The translations under genes were made by a program, and so were the position numbers. The notes beneath the pieces are model-generated. The model worked only from the letters and a program-made list of their open reading frames with translations, was not told where the DNA came from and did no database searches. From the NCBI GenBank assembly GCA_017446885.1, contig JAFSOR010000023.1, forward strand, positions 1 through 64,000: a DNA stretch of 64,000 nucleotides, in the 5' to 3' direction. Source of the stretch: Spirochaetia bacterium. GTDB taxonomy: Bacteria; Spirochaetota; Spirochaetia; CADAEX01. This document shows, one piece after another, positions 1 through 8,407 of the stretch. Every line of letters begins with the position of its first letter. Within the stretch, counting starts at the first letter, position 1.

Positions 1-309
1 AACGGTCCTTCAACAGGTTCCGGTATCAGCATCAAGTTCAAGCAGATGAGCATCACCGCAGAGACAGACGGAAACAGAGACAAGATTTCTTCTGGCGAAT
101 CCCTCCAGATCAGATGCTATGCTAACGAGGACAGCGAGCAGATCGGAATGTGCGACTGGTACATCGGCGGAACCAAGGTCGCATCAGGCACAACATACAC
201 ATTCTGCCAGAGCAATCCTGGCTTGTACAACGTAACCTGCATCGCAGCAGACAGCTCAAGCAACCCAACATGCATCGACTGCCAGCAGCTGATGATTGAG
301 GTTTGGTAA
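1..309 (+). CDS. C-terminal end of a secreted or surface protein, Ig/PKD-like fold
   Basis: The reading frame is open from base 1, so the gene begins outside the window; 102 codons remain. The visible part is rich in short beta-strand-like stretches and has six cysteines. It contains a pattern of the kind seen in PKD or bacterial Ig-like domains: a strand with CDWYIGG, then GTTYTF, then GLYNVTCIA. This would suit a cell-surface or outer-membrane-associated protein, but no family is recognised with certainty and the localisation signal, if any, lies upstream. A strong terminator follows 24 nt after the stop. Confidence 0.55.
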   Translation, partial: NGPSTGSGISIKFKQMSITAETDGNRDKISSGESLQIRCYANEDSEQIGMCDWYIGGTKVASGTTYTFCQSNPGLYNVTCIAADSSSNPTCIDCQQLMIEVW

Positions 310-332
310 TCTCTCCTTAGATATAAAAAGAA

Positions 333-359
333 GGGGCATCCAGAACGGATGCCCCTTTT
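333..359. terminator. Bidirectional rho-independent terminator
   Basis: A perfect 9-bp stem (GGGGCATCC / GGATGCCCC) with a 5-nt loop is followed by TTTT on the plus strand and preceded by an A-rich run. It can therefore end both the partial plus-strand gene and the minus-strand metQ transcript arriving from the right. Confidence 0.85.
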
Positions 360-365
360 CGTTTT

Positions 366-392
366 GTCACCCTGAAACAAGTTCAGGGTGAC
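366..392. repeat. Perfect 11-bp palindromic element between convergent genes
   Basis: GTCACCCTGAA and TTCAGGGTGAC form a perfect inverted repeat around the 5-nt loop ACAAG. It follows the terminator directly and has no T-run of its own. Elements of this sequence type are often dispersed between genes in bacterial genomes, but only this copy lies in the window, so its repeat status is inferred. Confidence 0.5.
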
Positions 393-400
393 GTGGTTTG

Positions 401-1180
401 TTAGAATACCGGCACAACTTCTCCGTTAGGATATCTCTTTGCGATGTAATCCTTGACCTTCTGTGTCTTCAGGGCCTCAACCAGAGCCTTGATTGCAGGC
501 TTGTTCTCGTTGCCAGCCTTGACTGCGATGACGTTTACGTATGGAGAGGATGAACCCTCTACAAAGAGTCCGTCTTTATTTGCAGAAAGTCCAGCAGGAA
601 TAGCATAGTTGCCATTGATTACTGCGCCGTCAACATCTCCAAGAACTCTTGGCAGAGAAGCAGCCTCGATTTCTCTGAACTTGATCTTCTTAGGATTCTT
701 TGCAATGTCCAGAGGAGTTGCTGTGATTCCAGCATCAGCTTTCAGTGTGATAAGTCCGGCATCTGCAAGAAGGAGCAGTGCTCTTCCCTCGTTGGTCGGA
801 TCGTTAGGAATTGCGATTACTGCCTTGTTCTTGAACTGATCCAGCTTTGTAACCTTCTTTGAATAGAGTGCAAATGGCTCTACATGGATTCCGCCGGCAT
901 TCACCAGATGATATCCCTTCTCCTTGTTGAAGGAATCAAGATATGGGATGTGCTGGAAATAGTTTGCATCGATATCGCCAGCCTCTACTGCATCGTTTGG
1001 TGTCACATAGTCTGTGAATTCCACAACTTCAAGCTTTACACCCTTTGCTGCCAGGTCATCCTTGATAAGGTTGAGGATCTCGGCATGTGGCTCCGGTGTA
1101 GCTCCCACTTTGATTGTCTGCTGTGCATATACTGCTGTGGTGGCAAATACAAGCGCTGCGATTAAAAGAAATTTTTTCAT
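401..1180 (-). CDS. metQ: Methionine ABC transporter substrate-binding protein MetQ
   Basis: This is the periplasmic binding component for D/L-methionine uptake, feeding the MetI/MetN pair just upstream on the same strand. The 259-aa protein has the NLPA/MetQ family pattern (VGATPEPHAEIL near the mature N-terminus, DYVTPNDAVEAGDIDANYFQH, IAIPNDPTNEGRAL). Most family members are lipoproteins, but here the signal sequence ends AVYAQQ with no lipobox cysteine. It should be cleaved by signal peptidase I and be free in the periplasm or held another way. A consensus sigma-70 promoter sits in the 81-bp gap before the gene, so metQ can be made in excess over metNI, as binding proteins usually are. 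Confidence 0.93.
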   Translation of the reverse strand: MKKFLLIAALVFATTAVYAQQTIKVGATPEPHAEILNLIKDDLAAKGVKLEVVEFTDYVTPNDAVEAGDIDANYFQHIPYLDSFNKEKGYHLVNAGGIHVEPFALYSKKVTKLDQFKNKAVIAIPNDPTNEGRALLLLADAGLITLKADAGITATPLDIAKNPKKIKFREIEAASLPRVLGDVDGAVINGNYAIPAGLSANKDGLFVEGSSSPYVNVIAVKAGNENKPAIKALVEALKTQKVKDYIAKRYPNGEVVPVF

Positions 1181-1194
1181 TTATAACCCCCTAT

Positions 1195-1245
1195 TACCTA
1201 CTTGATTGGTAGGTATATTATACTTTCAAACCAAAACTGTGTCAA
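1195..1245 (-). promoter_or_regulatory. metQ promoter with operator-like inverted repeat
   Basis: On the minus strand a perfect -35 (TTGACA, 1245-1240), a 17-nt spacer and a perfect -10 (TATAAT, 1222-1217) point at metQ. Just downstream, at the expected transcription start, TACCTAC and GTAGGTA (1195-1201 and 1209-1215) form a perfect 7-bp dyad with a 7-nt centre. A dyad there could be a repressor site or a short leader hairpin. The Shine-Dalgarno AGGGGG follows. Confidence 0.8.
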
Positions 1246-1261
1246 CAGCTGGATTAAATTT

Positions 1262-1915
1262 TTATCTCTTGCTCAACATCTTGTTGGTCAGCCGGGTACC
1301 TGCGAACTGGATTGCTGCCACCATTATGATTATGACAATTACCGCTGCAGTCATTACCCCGGTGCGGAACCGCTGGTAGCCATAGCGGATAGCCAGGTCT
1401 CCCAGGCCACCGCCCCCCAGTGTTCCAGCCATAGCAGAATAGCTTATAAGATTGATGATAGTCAAGGTGATGCCTGATACAACAGATGGCATTGCCTCCG
1501 GCACCAGAACCTTGTATATGATCTGCCAGTTGGTGCTTCCCATAGCCCGGGCGGCCTGGACAATACCGGGGTCAACCTCGTTCAGTGCAGTCTCGGTGAT
1601 ACGTGCCACAAATGGGGCTGCCGCTATGGAAAGTGGTATTATAGTAGCTGTTGTGCCGATTGCTGTCCCCAGCATCAGGCGGGTGAAGGGGAGTAGCACA
1701 ATCATCAGGATTACAAATGGGAAAGACCTGAGTACATCTATAATACGGCTTAAAATTGAGTTGAACACCGGCCGCGGGGTTATGCCGTACTGGTTTGTGG
1801 TGTTAAGGAGCACTCCCAGAGGAAAGCCTATAATAATAGCGAACAATGTGGAGAAGAATACCATAAGCAGGGTCTGGAGTGTGGAGACTCCTACAAGGAT
1901 CAATATCTGTTCCAT
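1262..1915 (-). CDS. metI: Methionine ABC transporter permease MetI
   Basis: Inner-membrane permease of the methionine importer, 217 aa, about five hydrophobic segments. The ABC-2/EAA loop that docks onto the ATPase is visible in the sequence EAMPSVVSG, preceded by ARAMGSTNWQIIYKV. It starts 3 nt after the stop of metN and is followed by metQ, the order metN-metI-metQ being the usual one. No oddities in length or sequence. Confidence 0.93.
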   Translation of the reverse strand: MEQILILVGVSTLQTLLMVFFSTLFAIIIGFPLGVLLNTTNQYGITPRPVFNSILSRIIDVLRSFPFVILMIVLLPFTRLMLGTAIGTTATIIPLSIAAAPFVARITETALNEVDPGIVQAARAMGSTNWQIIYKVLVPEAMPSVVSGITLTIINLISYSAMAGTLGGGGLGDLAIRYGYQRFRTGVMTAAVIVIIIMVAAIQFAGTRLTNKMLSKR

Positions 1916-1918
1916 AGA

Positions 1919-2911
1919 CTACTCCTGCTCCTTGCGCACACGGACGTTGTTGGCCTCAAGCCATTCTATGACCTTGGAGATTTCCTCGTCGCTTCCTGTG
2001 ATATCCACATTCATATAGCCCACATCCTCATCTGGCAGATGAGAGATTCCGGCAGCAAAAATATTGAACTTTACATCGAACTTATTGGCAATCATGCTCA
2101 TAATAGGCTTGTCAGGAGTGTTTCCTGTAAAGTGCAGATGGAATCGGCCGGTCTGGTCCGACCACTTTACCATCTCTTTGTCGTTGAGCACATTCTTTAT
2201 AAAGTCCCGGGTTGTCTTTGTCTTCGGATTTGCGAAAATCTCCTTTACAAGTCCCTGCTCAACCAGCTGTCCTTCCTCGAGCACTGCCACATACTCGCAG
2301 GCGTCGCGCACCACCTCCATCTGGTGTGTTATCATGACCACAGTCAGGTTCATCTTCTTCTGGATATCCTTTATCAGGGCCAAGATAGACTGTGTTGTGT
2401 TGGGGTCCAGGGCGCTGGTGGCCTCGTCGCAGTAGAGTATGTCGGGCTGTGTGGCCAGAGCTCTTGCTATAGCTACCCGCTGTTTCTGCCCGCCCGACAG
2501 GGTGCTTATTGGCGCATTCTCCCTGTCCTCAAGGCCTACCAGTTTGAGCATCTCGGTTACACGCTCTTTTATCTGGGCCTTGGGTGTGCCGCAGATCTCA
2601 AGGGGATATGCCACATTCTTGCCGGCAGTGCGGGAGCTGAAAAGGTTAAAGTTCTGGAATATCATCCCTATCTTGCGGCGGCAGGCAATAAGCTCATTTT
2701 TAGGCAGGTTGTCGACCCGTCTGCCGCCATAGAATACCGCACCCTGGTCCGGCGTCTCCAGAAGGCTCATAAGGCGCACCAGCGATGACTTGCCGGCACC
2801 GCTTTTTCCTATGATGCCGAATATGGTGTTCTCTGGTATATCCAGCGAAACGTCATTCACTGCAGTTATTGTGTCATAGGTTTTTTTCAGGTTCTCCAGC
2901 TTTATCTGCAT
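1919..2911 (-). CDS. metN: Methionine import ATP-binding protein MetN
   Basis: ATPase subunit of the methionine importer, 330 aa. Walker A is GKSGAGKSS near residue 35, the ABC signature LSGGQKQR near 140 and Walker B ILYCDEATSALDP near 160. The last ~90 residues form the NIL domain, the methionine-sensing regulatory domain that inhibits transport when the cell is replete. It begins 15 bp after glyA, so glyA-metN-metI are probably co-transcribed, linking serine/glycine one-carbon metabolism with methionine supply. Confidence 0.95.
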   Translation of the reverse strand: MQIKLENLKKTYDTITAVNDVSLDIPENTIFGIIGKSGAGKSSLVRLMSLLETPDQGAVFYGGRRVDNLPKNELIACRRKIGMIFQNFNLFSSRTAGKNVAYPLEICGTPKAQIKERVTEMLKLVGLEDRENAPISTLSGGQKQRVAIARALATQPDILYCDEATSALDPNTTQSILALIKDIQKKMNLTVVMITHQMEVVRDACEYVAVLEEGQLVEQGLVKEIFANPKTKTTRDFIKNVLNDKEMVKWSDQTGRFHLHFTGNTPDKPIMSMIANKFDVKFNIFAAGISHLPDEDVGYMNVDITGSDEEISKVIEWLEANNVRVRKEQE

Positions 2912-2926
2912 GTGCGCCTTTCAATA

Positions 2927-4177
2927 TCATTTATACATAGGGAACTTGGCTGTAAATGCGTAAACCTCGTCCCGCAGTGCTGCAAGTTCAGCATCGTTAT
3001 CGATGTTGTCACAGGCTCTCTTGATGAACCGTGCTATCTGAACCATCTCGGCTTCTTTCATGCCACGTGTGGTTACAGATGGGGTACCGATACGGATTCC
3101 GCTGGTTACCATAGGTTTCTGCTTGTCGAACGGAATAGCGTTCTTGTTCACACTTATTCCAGCCTTGTCCAATGCCTGCTCCACAGCCTTTCCTGTAAGG
3201 CCCAGTACAGATACATCAACCAGCATCAGGTGGTTGTCTGTGCCGCCTGAAACCAGTGCAAAGCCCTGTGCTAAAAGCTCTTTTGCCAATGCCTGTGCGT
3301 TTGCCACAATCTGGGCTGCATATGCCTTGAACTCAGGCTTTAAGCATTCGCCCAGAGCCACAGCTTTTCCAGCGATAATATGCATAAGAGGACCGCCCTG
3401 GATTCCAGGGAATATAGCCTTGTTGAGCTTGTACTCATCTGCAAACTCCTGGCTTGACAGGATCATACCGCCACGTGGGCCGCGGAGTGTCTTGTGTGTT
3501 GTGGTTGTGGTCACATGAGCATATGGAATCGGGCTTGGGTGTAGACCTGCTGCAACCAGACCTGCAATGTGGGCCATATCCACCATAAGGATGGAGCCTA
3601 CAGAATCTGCAATCTCCCTGAACCTCTTAAAGTCTATTGTCCGCGGATATGCAGAGGCACCAGCGATTATCAGCTTGGGCTTGCACTCTTTGGCAATTCT
3701 CTCAAGTTCGTTATAGTCGATGAAACCGTCCTCTTTAACTCCGTAAGGAACGATGTTGAAATAGGTACCCGAGAAGTTTACAGGCGAGCCATGGGAAAGG
3801 TGTCCGCCGTGTGCCAGATTCATGCCCATTACAGTGTCGCCCGGCTTAAGGAGTGCAAACTGGACAGCCATGTTGGCCTGTGCGCCGGAGTGGGGCTGAA
3901 CATTCACATAAGTGCAGCCGAAAAGCTTTTTAGCCCTCTCCCGAGCCAGCTCCTCGGCGATATCTACGCACTGGCAGCCGCCGTAATAGCGCTTTCCAGG
4001 GTAGCCTTCGGCATATTTGTTTGTCATTATGCATCCGTCGGCCTCAAGCACGGCGTTAGAAACATTGTTCTCGGATGCGATAAGCTCTATGTTATGGTTC
4101 TGTCTGGCTTTCTCCTGCTCTATTGCAGCCCAGACTTCGGGGTCAGCGTCCTTCAGATGGTCGTCAAAAAATCCCAT
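2927..4177 (-). CDS. glyA: Serine hydroxymethyltransferase
   Basis: PLP enzyme that interconverts serine and glycine while charging tetrahydrofolate with a one-carbon unit. The PLP lysine lies in [16 protein letters not shown], and the N-terminal [10 protein letters not shown] and the YYGGCQCVD motifs are intact. The frame is open from an ATG at 4207, but a strong Shine-Dalgarno (GGGAGGA) sits just before an internal ATG at 4177, giving a 416-residue protein of normal family length, so that start is preferred. It heads a likely operon with metN-metI(-metQ). No riboswitch is recognised in the 148-bp upstream gap. Confidence 0.95.
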   Translation of the reverse strand: MGFFDDHLKDADPEVWAAIEQEKARQNHNIELIASENNVSNAVLEADGCIMTNKYAEGYPGKRYYGGCQCVDIAEELARERAKKLFGCTYVNVQPHSGAQANMAVQFALLKPGDTVMGMNLAHGGHLSHGSPVNFSGTYFNIVPYGVKEDGFIDYNELERIAKECKPKLIIAGASAYPRTIDFKRFREIADSVGSILMVDMAHIAGLVAAGLHPSPIPYAHVTTTTTHKTLRGPRGGMILSSQEFADEYKLNKAIFPGIQGGPLMHIIAGKAVALGECLKPEFKAYAAQIVANAQALAKELLAQGFALVSGGTDNHLMLVDVSVLGLTGKAVEQALDKAGISVNKNAIPFDKQKPMVTSGIRIGTPSVTTRGMKEAEMVQIARFIKRACDNIDNDAELAALRDEVYAFTAKFPMYK

Positions 4178-4325
4178 GAATTCCTCCCAGTTTGTGTTTT
4201 TCTTCATTTTATATCGAAAGCCCCAAACAGTAAATACGGGTAGGGATAAAAAGTAATTAAGTTCATTAAAATAAGTAGAAAAAGTAATTTATTATTAATA
4301 ATCAATATGATATAGTTATCTTGCT
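4178..4325. other. Divergent intergenic region between glyA and yhdT-like gene
   Basis: A very A/T-rich gap that must hold divergent promoters. On the plus strand TATAGT at 4311-4316 lies 9 nt before the ATG of the next gene, which has no Shine-Dalgarno. A short palindrome ATTATTAATAAT is present. No glycine, SAM or folate riboswitch core was recognised. Confidence 0.4.
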
Positions 4326-4589
4326 ATGAAAAAGATGACAAGACAGGAAAAGCATCAGCAGTGCATGCGGGAAATCAAAGGAACTCTGATAGTCACACTT
4401 CTCTGCTGTGCTTGGCACATTTTCACAGCCTTTGCTCTTAATGGAAAAGGTCTTTATTTTCTGGGGATGCCGGCTTGGTTCTCGGTGTCGGTCTTTGGAA
4501 CCATAGTCATTGCTCTGGTGGGGGTACGCTACCTGCTGAAGCATGTGTTTGTAGACTTTGAGTATGATGACGAGGAGGAGCAGGAATGA
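4326..4589 (+). CDS. yhdT: YhdT/DUF997 family small membrane protein
   Basis: An 87-aa protein with two hydrophobic helices (about 21-39 and 47-70) and an acidic C-terminus ending DDEEEQE. The arrangement, immediately before a PanF symporter with a 4-bp ATGA overlap, is the standard setting of the YhdT (DUF997) family, whose members accompany sodium/pantothenate symporters and may be an accessory subunit. The start has no clear Shine-Dalgarno and lies close to a -10-like box. Confidence 0.8.
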   Translation: MKKMTRQEKHQQCMREIKGTLIVTLLCCAWHIFTAFALNGKGLYFLGMPAWFSVSVFGTIVIALVGVRYLLKHVFVDFEYDDEEEQE

Positions 4590-6055
4590 TTCTGACAATC
4601 CTTATTATCTACCTTGTCTGCAACGCAATTATAGGCATCTGGTACAATAGAAAGAAAAGCAGGGAAAGCACCCTTTCTGTTGAGAAAAAATATTATATAG
4701 GCAGCCGCTCCATGAACGGTCTTCTTTTGGCTATGACCACCATGGCCACATATACATCGGTAAGCTCGTTCGTGTCGGGCCCCGGTGCTGCAGGTATGAC
4801 CTACGGCTATGCACAGGTCTGGATTGCGGCGGTGCAGGTGCCTGTAACTTTCTTTATCCTGGGCGTGCTTGGCAACAAGATGGCCTTGGTTTCCCGCCGA
4901 ACCGGTGCTGTTACTGTGGCAGGCTACCTTAAGGCACGCTACAAGAGCGATGCACTGGTCATTATCACATCGCTTCTTATGGTGGCCTTCTTCATAGCAC
5001 AGATGATATCCCAGTTCACAGGCGGGGCCACCCTGATTCAGTCCATTACTGGAATTGACTATAAGTATTCGCTGTTCATTTTTGCTGCAGTGGTGATTAT
5101 CTACACCGCTTTCGGAGGATTCTCGGCAGTAGCGATTACCGATGCTATCCAGGGCTTTATAATGTGCATAGGCACATTCCTGTTCCTGTTCTTCGTGCTT
5201 CAGGCTGGCGGTGGGCTTTCCGGAATTGATGCAGGTCTCCAGCAGAATCTGCCCGGTGTTTATGACAACCTGTTTGCAAAGTATAAGCCTGGAACTCTGC
5301 TTTCTTTCTGGATTCTGGTGGGTTTTGGTGTGCTGGGTCTGCCACAGACCGCAGTACGTGGCATGGGATTCAAGAACACCAGGAGCCTGCACAGTGCTAT
5401 GTGGATTGGTGCCATAACCTGTTCTTTCGTAGTAGTGGGTATGCATCTGGCGGGCGCATGGGCAGGAGCTCTGGTGGACAAGGCCAACCTTCCTACATCA
5501 GACTATTTCATTCCGTACATTGTGCAGCAGATTATGCCTACACCTCTGGCAGGTCTTTTCCTGGCTGCTCCTATGGCTGCAGTAATGTCCACTGTGGACT
5601 CCCTGCTGATCCTGGCCTCAGCCGCCATCGTCAAGGACCTGTGGCGGACCTATGTGGTCAAGGATGATCCTGTGAAGATTGAGAAGTACAACAAGAGGGT
5701 GGCTTTTGTAAGCCCGCTGGTTACACTGCTCTTCGGAATCCTGGTGGCTGTCCTGACCCTGAATCCCCCTGACATCATCTTCTTCCTGAATATGTTTGCC
5801 TTCGGTGGTCTTGAGTGTACATTCTTCTGGCCTCTGGTAGGTGGACTCTTCTGGAAAAAGGGTACACGTCAGGCTGCTGTTGCCAGCTCATTAGGAGCCG
5901 CATTCACCTACATCTTCTGCCATTACAATGTGAAGATTGTAGGAATCAATGCTGTAGCCTGGGGTCTTCTGGTAGGTGGACTGCTCTACTTTATCGTAGG
6001 CCATATTACCGGCAAGAAAGGGCTTGATAAGGATATTCTGGACAACTGTTTCTGA
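4586..6055 (+). CDS. panF: Sodium/pantothenate symporter PanF
   Basis: Member of the sodium:solute symporter (SSS) family, 489 aa with about 12-13 membrane segments. The early motif YYIGSRSMNGLLLAMTTMATYTSVSSFVSGPGAAGMTYGYAQVW is typical of PanF, shown here as seen in short pieces (YIGSRSMNG; TTMATYTSVSSF; SGPGAAG). It imports pantothenate for coenzyme A synthesis, driven by sodium. It overlaps the yhdT-like gene by 4 bp, so the two are translationally coupled. Substrate assignment rests on this pairing and sequence look, since SSS members differ in substrate. Confidence 0.88.
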   Translation: MILTILIIYLVCNAIIGIWYNRKKSRESTLSVEKKYYIGSRSMNGLLLAMTTMATYTSVSSFVSGPGAAGMTYGYAQVWIAAVQVPVTFFILGVLGNKMALVSRRTGAVTVAGYLKARYKSDALVIITSLLMVAFFIAQMISQFTGGATLIQSITGIDYKYSLFIFAAVVIIYTAFGGFSAVAITDAIQGFIMCIGTFLFLFFVLQAGGGLSGIDAGLQQNLPGVYDNLFAKYKPGTLLSFWILVGFGVLGLPQTAVRGMGFKNTRSLHSAMWIGAITCSFVVVGMHLAGAWAGALVDKANLPTSDYFIPYIVQQIMPTPLAGLFLAAPMAAVMSTVDSLLILASAAIVKDLWRTYVVKDDPVKIEKYNKRVAFVSPLVTLLFGILVAVLTLNPPDIIFFLNMFAFGGLECTFFWPLVGGLFWKKGTRQAAVASSLGAAFTYIFCHYNVKIVGINAVAWGLLVGGLLYFIVGHITGKKGLDKDILDNCF

Positions 6056-6069
6056 TACCGATGCGGTGA

Positions 6070-6405
6070 TTAGCCTTTCAGATTCTTCCTGGCTTCTTCG
6101 TTGTTGTTGATGACCATGGCCACCTTGCTGCATTTATCTAATTCACTGCAGTCACCGCAGGTCTCAAACCCCTTTGCTGCAGCGCATTTGCGGATGGGGC
6201 ACATGGAGGCGCAGTAGGCGAACTTTATTCCCTCGGTCCGGCATCCCATGCAGTTGATAGTCTCGGGTGTAATCTGGTCAGTATGATTCATCTCGCACCA
6301 CTTGCGTGAAGTCTCTTTACGCAGGTTGTCATCATTGTTGATTGTGGCGATTCTTGCATCGCATTTCTCGCAGTCAAGACCACAGTATGCAATAAGCTTT
6401 TTCAT
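6070..6405 (-). CDS. Cysteine-rich DUF3795 family protein
   Basis: A 111-aa cytoplasmic protein with eleven or so cysteines arranged as CGLDCEKCDA near the N-terminus, CMGCRTEG in the middle, and CASMCPIRKCAAAKGFETCGDC, then CSKVA. This pattern matches the DUF3795 family of small Cys-rich proteins that probably bind zinc or an iron-sulphur cluster; the function is not known. The frame opens at a TTG at 6417 but GGAGG lies just before the ATG at 6405, which is preferred. Convergent with panF, 14 bp apart. Confidence 0.75.
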   Translation of the reverse strand: MKKLIAYCGLDCEKCDARIATINNDDNLRKETSRKWCEMNHTDQITPETINCMGCRTEGIKFAYCASMCPIRKCAAAKGFETCGDCSELDKCSKVAMVINNNEEARKNLKG

Positions 6406-6510
6406 AGAGTCCTCCAAGAAAGAATAAAAAAATTTTACTATATGCTATATGATTTATCAATTAAATTTTTTCTGTTGATTATCAGCTGCTTTTTAATATA
6501 GTGTTAATAC

Positions 6511-7178
6511 ATGAAACAGATTTTGAAAACTATGGTTCTCGACTACAAAGCAGTTGACGCCATTCCTGATAAAATCCAGTCATTGTTGAAAGAACATGGT
6601 ATCCATAAGGCAAATATCATAAGATCCCGCCTGGCTATTGAATCAGTGCTTCTTGAAATTGCCGATCATTATGAATGCAAGAAAGAGATAACTATTTCTA
6701 TAGGAAGCAGGTTCGGCTCACGATATTTTATCATCAGATATGAGGGAGATGCATATAATCCTATGGAGGATATAGCTTCCACAGGGTTTTCTGAAATGCT
6801 TCTGGACAGGTTGTCCTTAAAGCCGATATAAGCTCTTCTTTGAATAAACTTGTCTTAGAACCAGTTTCGGCTCTCTTACCTCTCTTATATGGGAAAATGG
6901 CTTCGGTGTGTTCGCTTCGATATGGAAGCCGATCCTGTTCTGTATCATCTTTGCATATCTGCTGCTGTTCTCCTATCTGATAATAGTCTCGCTCAGGCTG
7001 AATCGGAGTAATGCTTGGGGCATATGGTATACCTGCCTCATATACTGCTCTGGCCGGCACAATAATCATGTTCTGCGATTTCTTCATGACAGCCTGCAAT
7101 ATCAGTATACGGCACCTGGAGCTGATACTTCAGGCTTTGCATTGGAAAAAGCTGGATAAAGAGAAGTTCATCAGTTAA
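6511..7178 (+). pseudogene. Decayed SDF-family transporter with N-terminal HATPase-like domain
   Basis: The first 106 codons (6511-6831) are an intact reading frame resembling the N-terminal ~110 residues of the SDF transporter at 11080-12690 (compare IESVLLEIADHYECKKEITISI with the LTFEEVLMRLIEHGDFEEKKNISISI of the intact gene). Past its stop, fragments of the transporter itself can be read in shifted frames: NGFGVFASIWKPILF plus hydrophobic helix at about 6893-7000, and GIPASYTALAGTIIMFCDFF then TACNIS at about 7029-7110, the SDF C-terminal DxxxTxxN motif, ending at a stop at 7176-7178. Internal deletion and at least two frameshifts are evident. The N-terminal piece could still be expressed. 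Confidence 0.7.
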
Positions 7179-7194
7179 CTGCTTCTGATTTTTA

Positions 7195-7270
7195 TGCGGT
7201 GAATAGGTAAAATAATCTCCGCAAAAATGCGGTGAATAGACTTGATAATCACCGCAAAAAATGTTATACT
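7195..7270 (+). promoter_or_regulatory. fic promoter with tandem 33-bp operator repeat
   Basis: Two direct copies of a 33-bp unit lie end to end (7195-7227 and 7228-7260). Both begin TGCGGTGAATAG, contain ATAATC and end CCGCAAAAA; each half-site pair forms a dyad (TGCGGTGA with TCACCGCA in the second copy). The fic promoter TTGATA (7242-7247), 17-nt spacer, TATACT (7265-7270) lies inside the second unit and ends 6 nt before the ATG. A repressor bound here would block transcription. Confidence 0.8.
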
Positions 7271-7276
7271 CCTATT

Positions 7277-8407
7277 ATGTACATATATCATGATGAACAT
7301 TGGCCATTCTTCGAATATGATTCTCATTCTCTCTCAAGGCTGCTTGAGGAATGTCACCTGGAGCAGGGAAAACTGCTTGCGCGGATGGATATGCTGGGGC
7401 TTTCAGAGAAAGAGGAGAAGATACTCTCAACCGTTACAAGCGATATAGTCAAATCCAGCGAGATAGAGGGATTTCTGTTAAATCAGGATAAAGTCCGTTC
7501 ATCTATTGCCCGCAGGCTGGGAATCAAAACATCAGGACTGGTAAATTCAGACCGTAATGTTGATGCTGTTGTTGATATGATGCTTGATGCCGCCACAGAC
7601 TTTGAAAAACCACTTACCGAGGAGCGGCTTTTTAGCTGGCATGCCTGTCTTTTTCCAACTGGTTATAGTGGAATGAACAAGATAGAAGTGGCTAAATACC
7701 GTTCATCGGATATGCAGGTGGTTTCAGGTGGTTTAGGACATGAAAAGGTGCATTATGAGGCACCAAAACCGAAGGCTGTCAGGCGGGAGATGAGGCTTTT
7801 TCTAAGATGGTTGAATAATAAGAAGAAAGAAGGGGATTCTATCATTCATGCTGCTGTTGCTCACCTTTGGTTTATCACGATACATCCTTTCGAGGATGGA
7901 AATGGACGCATAGCCCGGACAATAGCAGATATGATGCTCTGCCGCAGCGACAGGACCAAATTCCGTTTCTACAGCATGTCGAATCAGATCCTGCTTGATA
8001 AAAAAAACTACTATGATATTCTTGAGAAAACACAGCATGGCTCTGTTGATATCACCGGATGGATTGAATGGTTTTTAAAATGCTATAAGGGGGCGGTTGA
8101 AGAGAGCTTTGCCCAGACAGAGAGTGTTCTTAGGAAATATGCTTATCTTCAGGGTATCTCGCATATACCGCTGAACAGTCGCCAGTCCCTTATGCTGAAT
8201 AAAATGCTGGACAGTTCATGGTTCGGAGTGCTGAATACATCAAAATGGGCCAAAATTACCAAGTGCTCTTCTGATACTGCATTGAGAGATATCACAGATT
8301 TAGTGGAGAAGGGAGTGCTTGAGAAGAATCCGACTGCGGGAGGAAGGAGCACTAATTACGTTATACTTATTAAGGTGCAAGAGGGGAGAAATGAAGAGAA
8401 TCATTAA
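7277..8407 (+). CDS. Fic family protein (probable AMP-transferase) with DUF4172 N-terminus and winged helix
   Basis: Fic enzymes transfer AMP or another nucleotide moiety to a target protein. The active-site loop HPFEDGNGR is complete at about residue 203. The inhibitory helix motif SSEIEG near residue 60 marks a class II, self-inhibited Fic. The first ~40 residues (YIYHDEHWPFFEYD) match the DUF4172 N-terminal extension, and the C-terminus (about 320-375) looks like a winged helix (WAKITKCSSDTALRDITDLVEKGVL). The ATG at 7277 is chosen because it lies 6 nt after the -10 box; upstream in-frame starts fall in the operator. The winged helix plus tandem operator suggests autoregulation. It overlaps the next gene by 17 bp. 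Confidence 0.88.
   Translation: MYIYHDEHWPFFEYDSHSLSRLLEECHLEQGKLLARMDMLGLSEKEEKILSTVTSDIVKSSEIEGFLLNQDKVRSSIARRLGIKTSGLVNSDRNVDAVVDMMLDAATDFEKPLTEERLFSWHACLFPTGYSGMNKIEVAKYRSSDMQVVSGGLGHEKVHYEAPKPKAVRREMRLFLRWLNNKKKEGDSIIHAAVAHLWFITIHPFEDGNGRIARTIADMMLCRSDRTKFRFYSMSNQILLDKKNYYDILEKTQHGSVDITGWIEWFLKCYKGAVEESFAQTESVLRKYAYLQGISHIPLNSRQSLMLNKMLDSSWFGVLNTSKWAKITKCSSDTALRDITDLVEKGVLEKNPTAGGRSTNYVILIKVQEGRNEENH

Noticed and set aside
366-392. Palindrome as a second terminator
   Set aside because: No T-run follows on either strand; kept as a repeat element only.
2039-2788. Long plus-strand frame opposite metN
   Set aside because: Mirror frame of a well-supported ABC ATPase gene with no family features of its own.
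4178-4325. Riboswitch before glyA/metNI
   Set aside because: The region is short and A/T-rich with no conserved core of glycine, SAM or folate switches that I could recognise.
6761-7099. Minus-strand open frame of 112 codons across the pseudogene
   Set aside because: No Shine-Dalgarno, no family features, and it lies opposite readable transporter fragments; a shadow frame.
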